Origin: an uncultured Prevotella sp.
Lineage (GTDB): Bacteria > Bacteroidota > Bacteroidia > Bacteroidales > Bacteroidaceae
DNA length: 63,942 nucleotides
Direction: 5' to 3'
Assembly (NCBI GenBank): GCA_900543975.1
Contig: UQTI01000006.1
Span: forward strand, 1 to 63,942
The stretch's first letter is position 1; each line of letters starts with the position of its first letter. The notes under the pieces are model-generated. The model was not told the DNA's origin. It saw only the letters and a list, made by a program, of their open reading frames with translations, and ran no database searches. The position numbers were made by a program, and so were the translations under genes. Positions 42,809 to 51,870 of this stretch are shown one piece after another.

Positions 42809-43456
42809 TTATGCTTGTTCTGTTTGCCCTATGACCTTCTTAAACATCACGTCATAAAACTCGGCTTTGCGCTCCACCTTCATGGGATAGGCTCTTGAGC
42901 TGCTGGGCATGCGCCACAAGCGCAAAGAGCGCTGTTCGAAAGAGAAGGTCACGAACCCTCCGACCTTGGGCTGTTCGGCGATGCCGAAACAGAGGCAGAG
43001 CACATCTGTGGCTTTCTGTCCTGTGGTCACGATGTCGGTGAGCTGCGGAAGCTTGCGCACCATGCCTTGCAGGTCGGTTGGCTGAACGACCTCCAGGTCT
43101 TTGTCGGAAGCCGTGTTCTTGAGGCGTCTGACAGCAGTGGCTGTGTCGTAAAGACCGATGCCGCAGGTTGTCAGAAAGGCTTTTATGGGCTCGAGACGAA
43201 ACGATTTGGCGGTGGCGTCGACAAAGCGGAGCTTGTCGTTGAAGAAGCACAAGCCGAAGATGCGCCACATGTCGTTCGTGAAGTTGGGATAATAGAACCG
43301 CATGGACCATCGCTTCTCTGACGGAGGAAAGCTGCCGAGCATGAGCAAGCGGCACCCTTCGGGCAAGAACGGCTCAAAAGGATGGGTCTCCACGGGTTGA
43401 GAAGAGACACCATCCTGTTGTGAAGAGGCCGTGGTCTGTCGCTTCACGCTGCTCAT
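42809..43456 (-). CDS. Uracil-DNA glycosylase superfamily protein
   Basis: In this 215-residue protein, LLMLGSFPPSEKRWSMRFYY (about 34-53) followed by PNFTNDMWRIFG resembles the active-site pattern of family-6 type (hypoxanthine/uracil) DNA glycosylases (LGS.P...YY..P.N..W.I). TTGQKA and PSSSRAY (about 130 and 183) fit later conserved segments. It would excise a damaged base in DNA, but specificity is not clear. The ATG overlaps the TGA of the upstream nuclease gene (43453-43456), so the two are translationally coupled. A less certain alternative is a general nucleic-acid-binding member of the superfamily. Confidence 0.75.
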   Translation of the reverse strand: MSSVKRQTTASSQQDGVSSQPVETHPFEPFLPEGCRLLMLGSFPPSEKRWSMRFYYPNFTNDMWRIFGLCFFNDKLRFVDATAKSFRLEPIKAFLTTCGIGLYDTATAVRRLKNTASDKDLEVVQPTDLQGMVRKLPQLTDIVTTGQKATDVLCLCFGIAEQPKVGGFVTFSFEQRSLRLWRMPSSSRAYPMKVERKAEFYDVMFKKVIGQTEQA

Positions 43457-44499
43457 TTCTGCTCCTTCAAGAGATAGAGCACAACGGGCAAGTGGTCAGA
43501 GAAGCCGTTGAGCCACACGCCACCGGCTGTTGTGCGCTTAGGCGTGCCTTTATATTTTCCTTCGTTCTGGATGAGGTAAGGACGCATAAAGATGTGGTGC
43601 TTCCAGAACTTAAGTGTAGAATAGTCTTTCTGGCCCTTCTTGTTAAGCAGGTTGGGAGTCATCACAATCTGGTCGAAGAGGTTCCATGAGCCACCATAGG
43701 CCAAGGTGCCACGTCCCTCCTTTGCAAGGATGTTATGCCATGGGTTGTACATGTTGTCGGGGCCCACCTGATCGATCTCGGACTTGCACGACAGACAGTC
43801 GGTCATGCTCTTGTTGGTGGGGTCGTCGTTCATATCGCCCATGACCATGACCTTGCAGTTGGGGTCATCGCGCAAGAGCGAGTCTTTAACGGCCTTAACC
43901 TGTGTGCCTGCAAGCTCACGATAGTGTGACGACGCTCCGCGGCTGGGCCAGTGGCACACCACGACGGTGAGGTGCTCGCCAGCCATCGTGCCGCTCACGG
44001 TGAGGAAGCCACGGGTGGCGCGTGCAGAATCTTTGGGCAGGTCGTAAACATAAGGCACAAGCTTCACATCGCGCACGCTGAAGAGCGCTGGGTTATAGAG
44101 CAAAGCACAGTCGATGCCTCGCTTGTCGGGGCCCTCAACATGACAATACTTGTAGCCGCGTGCTGCAAGCTCGGGCTGTGCTACAAGAGCATCGAGCACC
44201 TTGTTGTTCTCTACCTCGCTAAGACCTATAACAGCGCAACCAACGCCCGGCAGCACATCGGTGCCGAGGTCGGCAAGAGCACGGGCCATGTTGTGCAACT
44301 TGTTCTTATATTTCAAGCCGTTCCAGCGATAAGAGCCTGTAGGCAGGAAAGCGTAGTCGTTTTTGCCTTCATCGTGGCATGTGTCAAACAGGTTCTCCTG
44401 GTTGTAGAAAGCTACGCCGTAAGCAGAGAACTTTTTCTGCGCATAGCTGCCTTGCACGATAAGCAGCAACAAGGCCAGCACCGATAAAAATTTCTTCAT
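43453..44499 (-). CDS. Exported endonuclease/exonuclease/phosphatase family protein
   Basis: This 348-residue protein has a signal peptide (residues 1-20, FLSVLALLLLIVQGSYA). The DNase I-like fold is shown by YNQENLFD, GLSEVENNKVLDAL (metal-binding Glu, about 93), CHWPSRGASSHYR (catalytic His, about 182), MGDMNDDP (about 216) and a C-terminal SDHLPVVLYL. No lipobox is visible, so it is probably periplasmic or secreted. It is divergent from a TonB-dependent receptor operon and coupled to a glycosylase-like gene and udk. Related secreted members in Bacteroides act as DNases; phosphodiesterase on another substrate remains possible. Confidence 0.88.
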   Translation of the reverse strand: MKKFLSVLALLLLIVQGSYAQKKFSAYGVAFYNQENLFDTCHDEGKNDYAFLPTGSYRWNGLKYKNKLHNMARALADLGTDVLPGVGCAVIGLSEVENNKVLDALVAQPELAARGYKYCHVEGPDKRGIDCALLYNPALFSVRDVKLVPYVYDLPKDSARATRGFLTVSGTMAGEHLTVVVCHWPSRGASSHYRELAGTQVKAVKDSLLRDDPNCKVMVMGDMNDDPTNKSMTDCLSCKSEIDQVGPDNMYNPWHNILAKEGRGTLAYGGSWNLFDQIVMTPNLLNKKGQKDYSTLKFWKHHIFMRPYLIQNEGKYKGTPKRTTAGGVWLNGFSDHLPVVLYLLKEQK

Positions 44500-44966
44500 A
44501 AGATTGTTTCTTGTTATTTTTATGATTTTTATTTTTGTTTATTTCCGATTTTGTTTATTTCCGATTTTGTTATTTCTGATTTTGCTGTTCTGATTTCCAC
44601 ATTATTATAATATGGTTTCCGCAGTTTTGGATGCAAAAAATAAAAACTTTATGCATTAAGAATGCAAATATCGGCAATTATTTTGAAATAACAGCAAAAA
44701 TGTCGTTTTTTTCACATTATCGCAACATCAACACCACCCGATCTTCTCTCACATATTTAAAAATTATACAAAAGAGGAACAATATTTGTCAAAAAGTCGT
44801 TTTAAGCGTGCAAAAACTTTTGTAGCTCACATTTAATTAAAAATTAATATAAAAAAACTTTCGTCATTAAAAATAAATTTGTTACTTTGCATTTTTGGAA
44901 AAATGCCCAAAGGTAGGAACTACATAACCCTGAAGGTAAATTAGAAAAATCATCAATCTAAGTAAA
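44500..44966. other. Divergent intergenic region, nuclease gene / TonB receptor
   Basis: This AT-rich region contains a degenerate 16-17 bp tandem repeat (44530-44600, phrase TTTATTTCCGATTTTG), a TTACTTTG sequence at 44882-44889 that may serve as the -7 element of the receptor operon, and a perfect hairpin GCATTTTTGGAAAAATGC (44889-44906) at the expected 5' end of its mRNA. A 64-codon frame here is not credible. Confidence 0.55.
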
Positions 44967-47579
44967 ATGCAAAATAAGCTTAAATTAGCCGTGATAGCCC
45001 TCTGCTACGCGCCGGCAGTGTTTGCACAGACCGATTCTTTAGCGACACAGCCAACGACAATAAGCGAGTCGGCTTTCACCTTAACAGAAGCACAGCTTGG
45101 TGAAGATGAGGACATGTCACAGAGCGTGACCATCATCAACTCAAGCAGCAACATCTACGCGAACGAAGTGGGTTACCTCTTCTCGCCCGTGCGCTTCCGC
45201 TATCGCGCTTTCGACCAGAAGTTCAACGATGTCTACATTAACGGCGTGCCTATGAACGACATGGAGAGCGGACAGTTCCGATTCACAACCATCGGTGGCC
45301 TTAACCAACAGACACGCAACGTCGAGTTTGCACTGCCTTTTGAGAGCAACAATTTTGCCATGACAGGCATGGGAGGCTCCAACAACTACAACTTCCGTCC
45401 AGGAAGCATGCCCGTTGGGCAGCGCATTTCGCTGCTCGGCGCCAACCGCGCATACACCCTTCGCGGCATGTACACCATCAACACCGGACTGAACGACAAG
45501 GGATGGGCCTTTGCCGGCAACCTGACATACCGTTGGGCAAACAAGGGTTATGTGGAAGGAACATTCTACAACGCCCTGTCTTATTTCCTCGGTGTGCAGA
45601 AGGTCTTTGGCGACGGACAGCACTCGCTCTCGCTCTCTACATGGGGTAACCCCACAGAGCGCTCATCGCAGGGTCCTGCCACTGACGAGGCCTACTGGCT
45701 CGCCAACGACAAATATTATAACCCCTATTGGGGCTACCAGAACGGCAAGAAGCGCAACTCGCGTGTGATCAACGACTTCTCGCCCAGCGCCATCATGACT
45801 TGGGACTGGAACATCAACGACAAGTCGAAGCTCACAACATCGCTCTTCGGACGCTACAGCATGTACAAGAGCACCAAGCTCAACTATAACAACGCCGACA
45901 ACCCACAGCCCAACTACTGGAAGAACCTGCCCAGCAGCTACTATGACGTGTGGTATAACGACATGGAGTCGTACATCACCGACCAGGCTTACAACGACTG
46001 GAAAGACTCATACAACTACTGGAGAGCATCAAAGGCTAACCGCCAGATCAACTGGGACCGCCTGTATGCTTCAAACCAGAACATCAACGCTGTCGGCAAG
46101 GATGCCATGTACTATGTGGAGGCTAAACACAACAACAACCTCACGGTGTCTTTGGCTTCAACCTACAACCACCAGATCGACGCGAAGAAGAGCTTCAACC
46201 TCGGTTTCGTGGCTGCCACAAACAAGGGCATGCACTACGTCACAATGGAGGACCTGCTCGGCGCAAACACCTTCCATAACATCAACACCTACGCCATAAG
46301 CGACATTTACAATGCCCACTCGGACGAGGTGCAGTATGACCTGCGCAACAGAAACGCTGTGGTGAAAGAGGGCGACCGCTTCCGCTACGACTATAACCTG
46401 CTCGTGAACACAGGCAAGGTGTGGGGCAGCTACACCGAAGACTTCGGCAACCTCCACTACACCGTGGCAGGTCGTCTGGGCTACACCAACATGCAGCGCG
46501 ACGGCAAGATGCAGAATGGTCTTGCGGCCAACAACTCATACGGCAAGAGCAAGCACGCAGAGTTTGTTGACGGCGGTCTGAAGTTTGGCTCTACGCTCAA
46601 CATGGGACACGGCAACACGCTCATCTTCGGCATTGGCTATGAGCACCGCGCACCACAGGCACGCAACGCGTTCATGGCTCCTGAGATCAACAACAACTTC
46701 GTGCGTAACCTCAAGAACGAGCGCGTGTTCAGCACAGAGCTGGGCTACCAGTATGAGAACGCATGGATGCACCTCAACATCAACGCCTACTACAGCCGTC
46801 TGGACAACGTGACCGACTGGCAGAACTTCTATCATGACGACATCAACTCGTTCGAGTATGTGTCGCTTACAGACATGAAGAAGGAATATTATGGCGTGGA
46901 GGCAGGCGTTAAGTTTAAGGTGACAAGCGCTTTCGACGTTAAGCTGCTCGGTACAATAAGCGACGCCAAGATCATCAACAACGCCAAGCTGGCCTACATG
47001 GAGTCGGTGTCTGGCGCAATGCACGGCGACGACTACGGCACAGAAGGCGACACCAAGACCAACTGGGACCGCGTATATAATAAAGGTATGCGCGACAACG
47101 GCACACCGCTCACAGCTGCAAGCCTCGGCGTGAACTATCACCAGAACGGATGGTTCCTCAGCCTGAACTGCAACTATTATGACCGCATCTACCTTTCTTA
47201 CTCGCCCAACTATCGTTATCGCAAGTCGATAGAGAACCGCAAGCAGATCATGAGTCAGCGCGGCATCGAGATCATGGACGAGAACAATGAACCTCGCGAG
47301 AGCGCACTCAGCCAGGCCAAGGGTCATGGTGGCTTCATGCTCGACGGTTCGATAGGACGCAGCATCTACCTGAAACGCGGTTCGCTGTCTATCAACCTCA
47401 GCCTCACCAACATCCTCAACAACCGCAACATCGTGACCGGCGGCTTTGAACAGAGCCGAAGCGACTATTCTGGCGACAAGGACAACGTCAAGTCGCGTGC
47501 CTACGCATTCTCTAAGAACCCGTACAAGTTCTACGCATTTGGAACAAACGGTATGTTGAACCTCACCTATAAATTCTAA
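44967..47579 (+). CDS. TonB-dependent receptor
   Basis: This 870-residue outer-membrane protein has a signal peptide (residues 1-20, ending VFAQT). No carboxypeptidase-like domain is present; a plug (about 40-200; VYINGVPMNDMESG at about 91-104, and FTTIGGLNQQTRN) leads to a 22-strand-type barrel ending in the aromatic LTYKF. It lies 9 bp upstream of a DUF5689 lipoprotein and then an OB-fold lipoprotein, and is divergent from an exported nuclease. No SusD partner is present. The context suggests uptake of nucleic-acid breakdown products rather than glycans. Confidence 0.9.
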   Translation: MQNKLKLAVIALCYAPAVFAQTDSLATQPTTISESAFTLTEAQLGEDEDMSQSVTIINSSSNIYANEVGYLFSPVRFRYRAFDQKFNDVYINGVPMNDMESGQFRFTTIGGLNQQTRNVEFALPFESNNFAMTGMGGSNNYNFRPGSMPVGQRISLLGANRAYTLRGMYTINTGLNDKGWAFAGNLTYRWANKGYVEGTFYNALSYFLGVQKVFGDGQHSLSLSTWGNPTERSSQGPATDEAYWLANDKYYNPYWGYQNGKKRNSRVINDFSPSAIMTWDWNINDKSKLTTSLFGRYSMYKSTKLNYNNADNPQPNYWKNLPSSYYDVWYNDMESYITDQAYNDWKDSYNYWRASKANRQINWDRLYASNQNINAVGKDAMYYVEAKHNNNLTVSLASTYNHQIDAKKSFNLGFVAATNKGMHYVTMEDLLGANTFHNINTYAISDIYNAHSDEVQYDLRNRNAVVKEGDRFRYDYNLLVNTGKVWGSYTEDFGNLHYTVAGRLGYTNMQRDGKMQNGLAANNSYGKSKHAEFVDGGLKFGSTLNMGHGNTLIFGIGYEHRAPQARNAFMAPEINNNFVRNLKNERVFSTELGYQYENAWMHLNINAYYSRLDNVTDWQNFYHDDINSFEYVSLTDMKKEYYGVEAGVKFKVTSAFDVKLLGTISDAKIINNAKLAYMESVSGAMHGDDYGTEGDTKTNWDRVYNKGMRDNGTPLTAASLGVNYHQNGWFLSLNCNYYDRIYLSYSPNYRYRKSIENRKQIMSQRGIEIMDENNEPRESALSQAKGHGGFMLDGSIGRSIYLKRGSLSINLSLTNILNNRNIVTGGFEQSRSDYSGDKDNVKSRAYAFSKNPYKFYAFGTNGMLNLTYKF

Positions 47580-47588
47580 ATTCAGAAC

Positions 47589-48512
47589 ATGATGAAAAGT
47601 GTAAAATACATTCAGATGATAATGATGGCCCTCGTTATGGGCCTCGGCTTGACGTCGTGTATGGATGACGACTGGAAGGCTCCTTCTGGCGACACTCCTG
47701 CTTATGGCAACAACACGCTGCAGGAGAAAAAAGTTATCTCTATTGAAGACCTCAAAAAAAATTATGGCATCACAAAGGACATGATCAACGACACCGTGCG
47801 CATTGACGACGGCATACAGATCAAGGGCGTTGTGACAGGCAACGACGCTGAGGGCAACATCTACAACGAGATTGCTCTTCAGGACGAGACCGGCGGCATC
47901 CTGGTGTGCATAGCACAGGGTGGCCTGTGCGGACAGATACAGGTAGGTCAGGAGATTCTCATCGACCTCGGCGGTCTCTACATCGGCGCTTACCGCTCAC
48001 AGCCTCAGATAGGTGTGCCTTACACATCGACAAGCGCCAGCGGTGCAAAGTCTACTTACCCCAGCCGCATTGCTCGCGCCGAGTGGCAGACGCGCTTTAA
48101 GCTCATCGGCAAGCCCGACGCTACGAAGCTGGTGGCTAAGGAGTTTGACTATGAGAGCCTGAAAGGCAACGAGACAGAGCTTTACAAGTATGCCGGATGC
48201 CTTGTCAAGGCAACAGGCGTGGGCTTTGCCAAAGCTGACGGCAAGACCACATACGCTCCAAAGTCGGAGGGCGCAAGCACCGGCTATGGCGTGATGCGTG
48301 CCTTCAAGAACATGTCAACAGGAAAAGACTACACCACCAACGAGTTTGGAGTGCGCACAAGCTGCTATTCCGATTTCGCTGCTGAGAAGTTGCCCGAAGG
48401 CAAGCTCACCGTAACAGGTATCCTGACATGCTACAAGTCGCAAAAAAAATACAACGCCACAGCGCAAATCTTGATGCGTCAGCAGTCGGACGTTCAGCAG
48501 ATGGGCGAGTAA
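47589..48512 (+). CDS. DUF5689 surface lipoprotein (OB-fold)
   Basis: This 307-residue lipoprotein has a signal peptide with lipobox GLTSC, the cysteine followed by MDDDW; acidic residues after the cysteine are typical of the Bacteroidetes surface-export signal. The mature part has the DUF5689 pattern: KVISIEDLKKNYG (about 47-59), an OB-fold with IKGVVTGNDAEGNIYNEIAL (about 78-97) and LQDETGGILV, and a second beta region to the C terminus. OB-folds often bind oligonucleotides. It is coupled to the TonB receptor upstream and an OB-fold lipoprotein downstream. Confidence 0.85.
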   Translation: MMKSVKYIQMIMMALVMGLGLTSCMDDDWKAPSGDTPAYGNNTLQEKKVISIEDLKKNYGITKDMINDTVRIDDGIQIKGVVTGNDAEGNIYNEIALQDETGGILVCIAQGGLCGQIQVGQEILIDLGGLYIGAYRSQPQIGVPYTSTSASGAKSTYPSRIARAEWQTRFKLIGKPDATKLVAKEFDYESLKGNETELYKYAGCLVKATGVGFAKADGKTTYAPKSEGASTGYGVMRAFKNMSTGKDYTTNEFGVRTSCYSDFAAEKLPEGKLTVTGILTCYKSQKKYNATAQILMRQQSDVQQMGE

Positions 48513-48583
48513 GCCTTGCTGACGAAACGTCCATACACATTTCTTATTAAACAAAACACAAACAAGAAACAACAACATTTCGT

Positions 48584-50095
48584 ATGAAAAAGATAATGTA
48601 TTCGATGTTTGCCCTCATGATGGCAGCATTCACACTTACTGGTTGCGAGGATGTGCCCGCACCTTATGACATTCCCGAAGGCGGCGTAGGCGGTGGTGGC
48701 GAGACAACCCTGCCTGAAGGCACATACCTGGAGGCCGACTTCACAACAAGCCTCGGCAAGTTTAAGTCAGAATCGGCAGAAGGTGACGGATCAATAAAGT
48801 GGGACATCAACTTCTCAAGCGCCTGCATCACAGGCTATGCCGACTGGGACGGATCTGGCACCAAGACCAACAAGGCCGGTGTGACCTTCCTCGTTAGCCC
48901 TGAGGTGGACCTCACAAAGGCTACAGAGGCTTATGTAGAGCTTAACCACGCCATGCGTTATGAGAACGGCGACATCAACACCAACAACTCGCTGCTCATC
49001 ACAGACAATTATACCGGTGACGTAAAGACCACCGCCTGGACACAGATCAAATATCCCACAACAGGCCTGAACGGCGTACAGTTTGACTTCGTTACAAGCA
49101 AAGCAAACATCCCTGCCGAGTTTATGGGCAAGAAGGTGGTTGTGGCTCTGCGCCACACTTGCGCTGCCAAGTCGTCAACATGGGAGGTTAAGAAGCTGAG
49201 CGTTCTCGCTGGCAAGGTGGACGAGACCACACCCGACACACCCGTTACTCCCGGCGCAGGCGAGGCTAAGGGTACAGGCACAAAGGCTGATCCCTTCAAC
49301 AGCGTAGCAGCCAACAAGGCAGCCAGCGCTCTTGCTGCTGGCGCTGAGAGCGAGCAGGAGTATTACATCAAGGGTAAAATTTGCAAGATTGCACAGGCTT
49401 ACAAGGCTGACCAGTGGGGCAATGCTTCGTTCTACATCTCTGACGACGGCACAGAGACCAACAAATTCTACTGCTTCCACCTGCTCTACCTGAACAACGA
49501 GAAGTACACTGAGGGCAAGACCAACATCGCTGTCGGTGACGAAGTGGTGGTTTGCGCAAAGATCATGAACTACATGGGCAACACTCCCGAGACTGTAGGC
49601 AACAAGGGTTATCTCGTTGAGCTGAAGAGCAACGGCGGAACCACTCCCGACACTCCCGAGGAGAGCGGAAGCCTGAAGGGCGATCTCGTATATGTAGCTG
49701 CCAACTGTGGCCTTGACAACATGACTGCCTTGACAACACTCAAGCTGTCTAACGACATCACGCTCACCTTCGATGGCGGTGGCAACAACAACGCACCGAA
49801 ATACTACACATCAGGAACATCATTCCGCATGTATCCCAAGAACTCGGTTAAGTTTACATCTACAAAGAAGATTGCTTCTGTAACAATTAAGTGTGACATC
49901 TACAACGGAACCATCTACAACGCTTCTGGCAATATGACAGCTTCTGCCGGCAAGTTCTCATTGGTAGGAACAACCGACAACGTGACCGTGACAGGCATCA
50001 ACAGTACAGAATTCACACTAACAAACTCTAGCACCACTACAGGCGCCGCTTCACAGTTCCGCATCAAGGAAATTGCTGTAACCTACGCCAAGTAA
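48584..50095 (+). CDS. Multidomain lipoprotein with choice-of-anchor and OB-fold regions
   Basis: This 503-residue lipoprotein has a lipobox LTGC followed by EDVPAPYD. Domain 1 (about 45-208, GTYLEADFTTSLGKF to STWEVKKLSVLAG) resembles choice-of-anchor/jelly-roll domains. A Thr/Pro linker (DETTPDTPVTPG) leads to an OB-fold (about 228-345, EYYIKGKICKIAQAY, GDEVVVCAKI), a second Thr/Pro linker follows, and a C-terminal beta domain (about 365-503) ends in RIKEIAVTYAK. It is probably surface exposed and part of the receptor operon. A terminator follows, so the operon is TonB receptor - DUF5689 - this gene. Confidence 0.8.
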   Translation: MKKIMYSMFALMMAAFTLTGCEDVPAPYDIPEGGVGGGGETTLPEGTYLEADFTTSLGKFKSESAEGDGSIKWDINFSSACITGYADWDGSGTKTNKAGVTFLVSPEVDLTKATEAYVELNHAMRYENGDINTNNSLLITDNYTGDVKTTAWTQIKYPTTGLNGVQFDFVTSKANIPAEFMGKKVVVALRHTCAAKSSTWEVKKLSVLAGKVDETTPDTPVTPGAGEAKGTGTKADPFNSVAANKAASALAAGAESEQEYYIKGKICKIAQAYKADQWGNASFYISDDGTETNKFYCFHLLYLNNEKYTEGKTNIAVGDEVVVCAKIMNYMGNTPETVGNKGYLVELKSNGGTTPDTPEESGSLKGDLVYVAANCGLDNMTALTTLKLSNDITLTFDGGGNNNAPKYYTSGTSFRMYPKNSVKFTSTKKIASVTIKCDIYNGTIYNASGNMTASAGKFSLVGTTDNVTVTGINSTEFTLTNSSTTTGAASQFRIKEIAVTYAK

Positions 50096-50157
50096 CAAAA
50101 AGCAAAGACAGCGAAGCGCTAAAATCAAAAGGCGCTAAGCAACAAGCAATAACGAAG

Positions 50158-50196
50158 TCCCGGGAAACCACAAACGGTTTTTCGGGATTTCTTTTT
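50158..50196 (+). terminator. Terminator of the TonB receptor operon
   Basis: TCCCGGGAAACC (50158-50169) pairs, with G-U, with GGTTTTTCGGGA (50176-50187), followed by TTTCTTTTT. Confidence 0.85.
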
Positions 50197-50248
50197 ACTC
50201 TTTTTCGCCATAACATCGAGTTATCGTTATTATATTTTTTGAAAAAAA

Positions 50249-50280
50249 TTTGTTCAAACAAGAAAAAACTCGTAACTTTG
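50249..50280 (+). promoter_or_regulatory. rpmE2 promoter
   Basis: TTTG (50249-50252), 20 bp, TAACTTTG (50273-50280): a textbook Bacteroidetes promoter, 53 bp before the start codon. Confidence 0.8.
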
Positions 50281-50333
50281 CATCCGCTTAGTGTAATAGC
50301 GATTTTTAACAAACATCCAAATATAAAATTAAA

Positions 50334-50585
50334 ATGAAAAAAGGTATTCATCCCGAAAACTATCGCCCCGTCGTATTCAAGGATATGTCCAACGGCGATA
50401 TGTTCCTTACAAAGTCTACATGCAAGACTACAGAGACAGTAGAATTTGAAGGCGAAACTTACCCTGTGGTAAAAGTCGAAATTTCTAGCACCTCTCACCC
50501 GTTCTACACTGGTAAGAGCAAGCTCGTAGACACCGCCGGCCGCGTAGACAAGTTCATGAGCCGTTTCGGTAAGATTCGCAAATAA
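50334..50585 (+). CDS. rpmE2: 50S ribosomal protein L31 type B
   Basis: This 83-residue ribosomal protein has MKKGIHPENYRPVVFKDMS and SSTSHPFYTGKSKLVDTAGR, diagnostic of L31 type B. The four zinc-binding cysteines of the type A paralogue are absent (only one Cys, in STCKTT), so it is the zinc-independent form. It has its own promoter and terminator and interrupts the nucleic-acid-related genes; that may be coincidence. Confidence 0.97.
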   Translation: MKKGIHPENYRPVVFKDMSNGDMFLTKSTCKTTETVEFEGETYPVVKVEISSTSHPFYTGKSKLVDTAGRVDKFMSRFGKIRK

Positions 50586-50635
50586 TATATATTTCAAGAA
50601 CTTATTGAAAATAAGATAAAGCGAAGAACTTTAGG

Positions 50636-50680
50636 AAGTGTGTTCTAGCGTAGTTGCATATACGCTTGAACACACTTTTA
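50636..50680 (+). terminator. rpmE2 terminator
   Basis: AAGTGTGTTC (50636-50645) pairs with GAACACACTT (50668-50677), with AGCGTA/TACGCT inside, followed by TTATTGTTTT. Confidence 0.9.
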
Positions 50681-50759
50681 TTGTTTTACGCCATAACGGA
50701 CACAACATTTTAACATTATTGTCAAACAACAAGAACATTTTCAACAATCACGCTACAAC

Positions 50760-51758
50760 ATGACAAGCAAACTCGTTGACCTAATGCACATGGCACAGAA
50801 AGTAGCCGTGATGCTCATTTGCGCGTTGGCTCTCGTAGCTTGTGGAAGCGATGGAGACGGCAACGGTGATGACAGCTCTTCACAACCAAAGAACGAAAAC
50901 AAGAACCCCGCAAGCGGATACGACACTAACAAGACAAGCCTTAAGGCAGCACAGCGCACGGAGTTTCCTCATATAAACAAGCCCTCAGGCAACTATTATG
51001 TCATCGTACACACCGTGTCGGGCGTTGGCAACCAATACACATACGCAGGCAAACAATATACCTACGATGCCGACGGCATAAACTTCTGCACCATTTGGGA
51101 CAAAGACAAGAAATCGCAGCTCTGCTCATGCTACCAACTGCACCGCAGCTACGGCGGTTCCTATAAGCGCGTCATCGGACTAAACTATCCCGCTGACGAG
51201 GATCTTCCTATGGCATACCGCATCGACGACTACATGAGAGGTTCTGGGTTCCAGCACGGCCACATTCTGCCGCAGACGGAACGCACATTCTCTTATGACG
51301 CCAACCGCCAGACCAACTATCTGACCAACATGCAGCCCCAGTATCCGCAGTTCAACGGCTTCGACGACAAGGACAACTCACACACCGGCTTGTGGCTTCT
51401 CATGGAAAACAAGGTACAGAAACTCGCCAGGAACCTTGGCGCGTCAGACACGCTGTTTGTTTGTAAAGGAGGAACAATACAGAACAACCAGGTGTTGATG
51501 AAGATCAAGAGCAAGATGATTGTGCCCAAATATTTCTTCATGGCCGTGCTCAAAAAGAGCAGCTCCGGCACCTATCATGCCTTCGGCTTCTGGACAGAGC
51601 ACCTCAACTCTTATGTGCCTTCAAACACAGACCTGAAGCAGTATGCCTTGTCTATCTCTGAGCTTGAGAAGAAAACAGGCATGGATTTCTTCTGCAACCT
51701 GCCTGACAACATTGAAAACGAGGTGGAGAAGAAAAACTCTTATTACAGCCTTTATTAA
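50760..51758 (+). CDS. DNA/RNA non-specific endonuclease, lipoprotein
   Basis: This 332-residue protein has a lipobox (ALALVAC) followed by GSDGDGNGDD, an acidic signature of surface lipoproteins. The nuclease core has FQHGHILPQTER (H166, G167, H168) in place of the usual DRGH motif, and the downstream NYLTNMQPQYPQFNG (the metal-binding Asn and following residues) is conserved. So the catalytic His is present but the D and R of DRGH are replaced by Q and H, which may alter specificity or activity. The start at 50760 is kept; ATGs at 50784 and 50790 are also possible. It would degrade extracellular nucleic acid at the cell surface. Confidence 0.85.
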   Translation: MTSKLVDLMHMAQKVAVMLICALALVACGSDGDGNGDDSSSQPKNENKNPASGYDTNKTSLKAAQRTEFPHINKPSGNYYVIVHTVSGVGNQYTYAGKQYTYDADGINFCTIWDKDKKSQLCSCYQLHRSYGGSYKRVIGLNYPADEDLPMAYRIDDYMRGSGFQHGHILPQTERTFSYDANRQTNYLTNMQPQYPQFNGFDDKDNSHTGLWLLMENKVQKLARNLGASDTLFVCKGGTIQNNQVLMKIKSKMIVPKYFFMAVLKKSSSGTYHAFGFWTEHLNSYVPSNTDLKQYALSISELEKKTGMDFFCNLPDNIENEVEKKNSYYSLY

Positions 51759-51773
51759 TTCACCCCTCCAAAC

Positions 51774-51803
51774 AAGCCTGTTCTGATTTTTCAGGACAGG
51801 CTT
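51774..51803 (+). terminator. Terminator after the nuclease gene
   Basis: AAGCCTGTTCTG (51774-51785) pairs, with one G-U, with CAGGACAGGCTT (51792-51803); the T-run after it is short. Confidence 0.7.
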
Positions 51804-51870
51804 TACGCTATGACCCAACTCTTCACTTTTTTTCACAAAAGAAAGTAACTCTTAATATTTTAAATTTATC

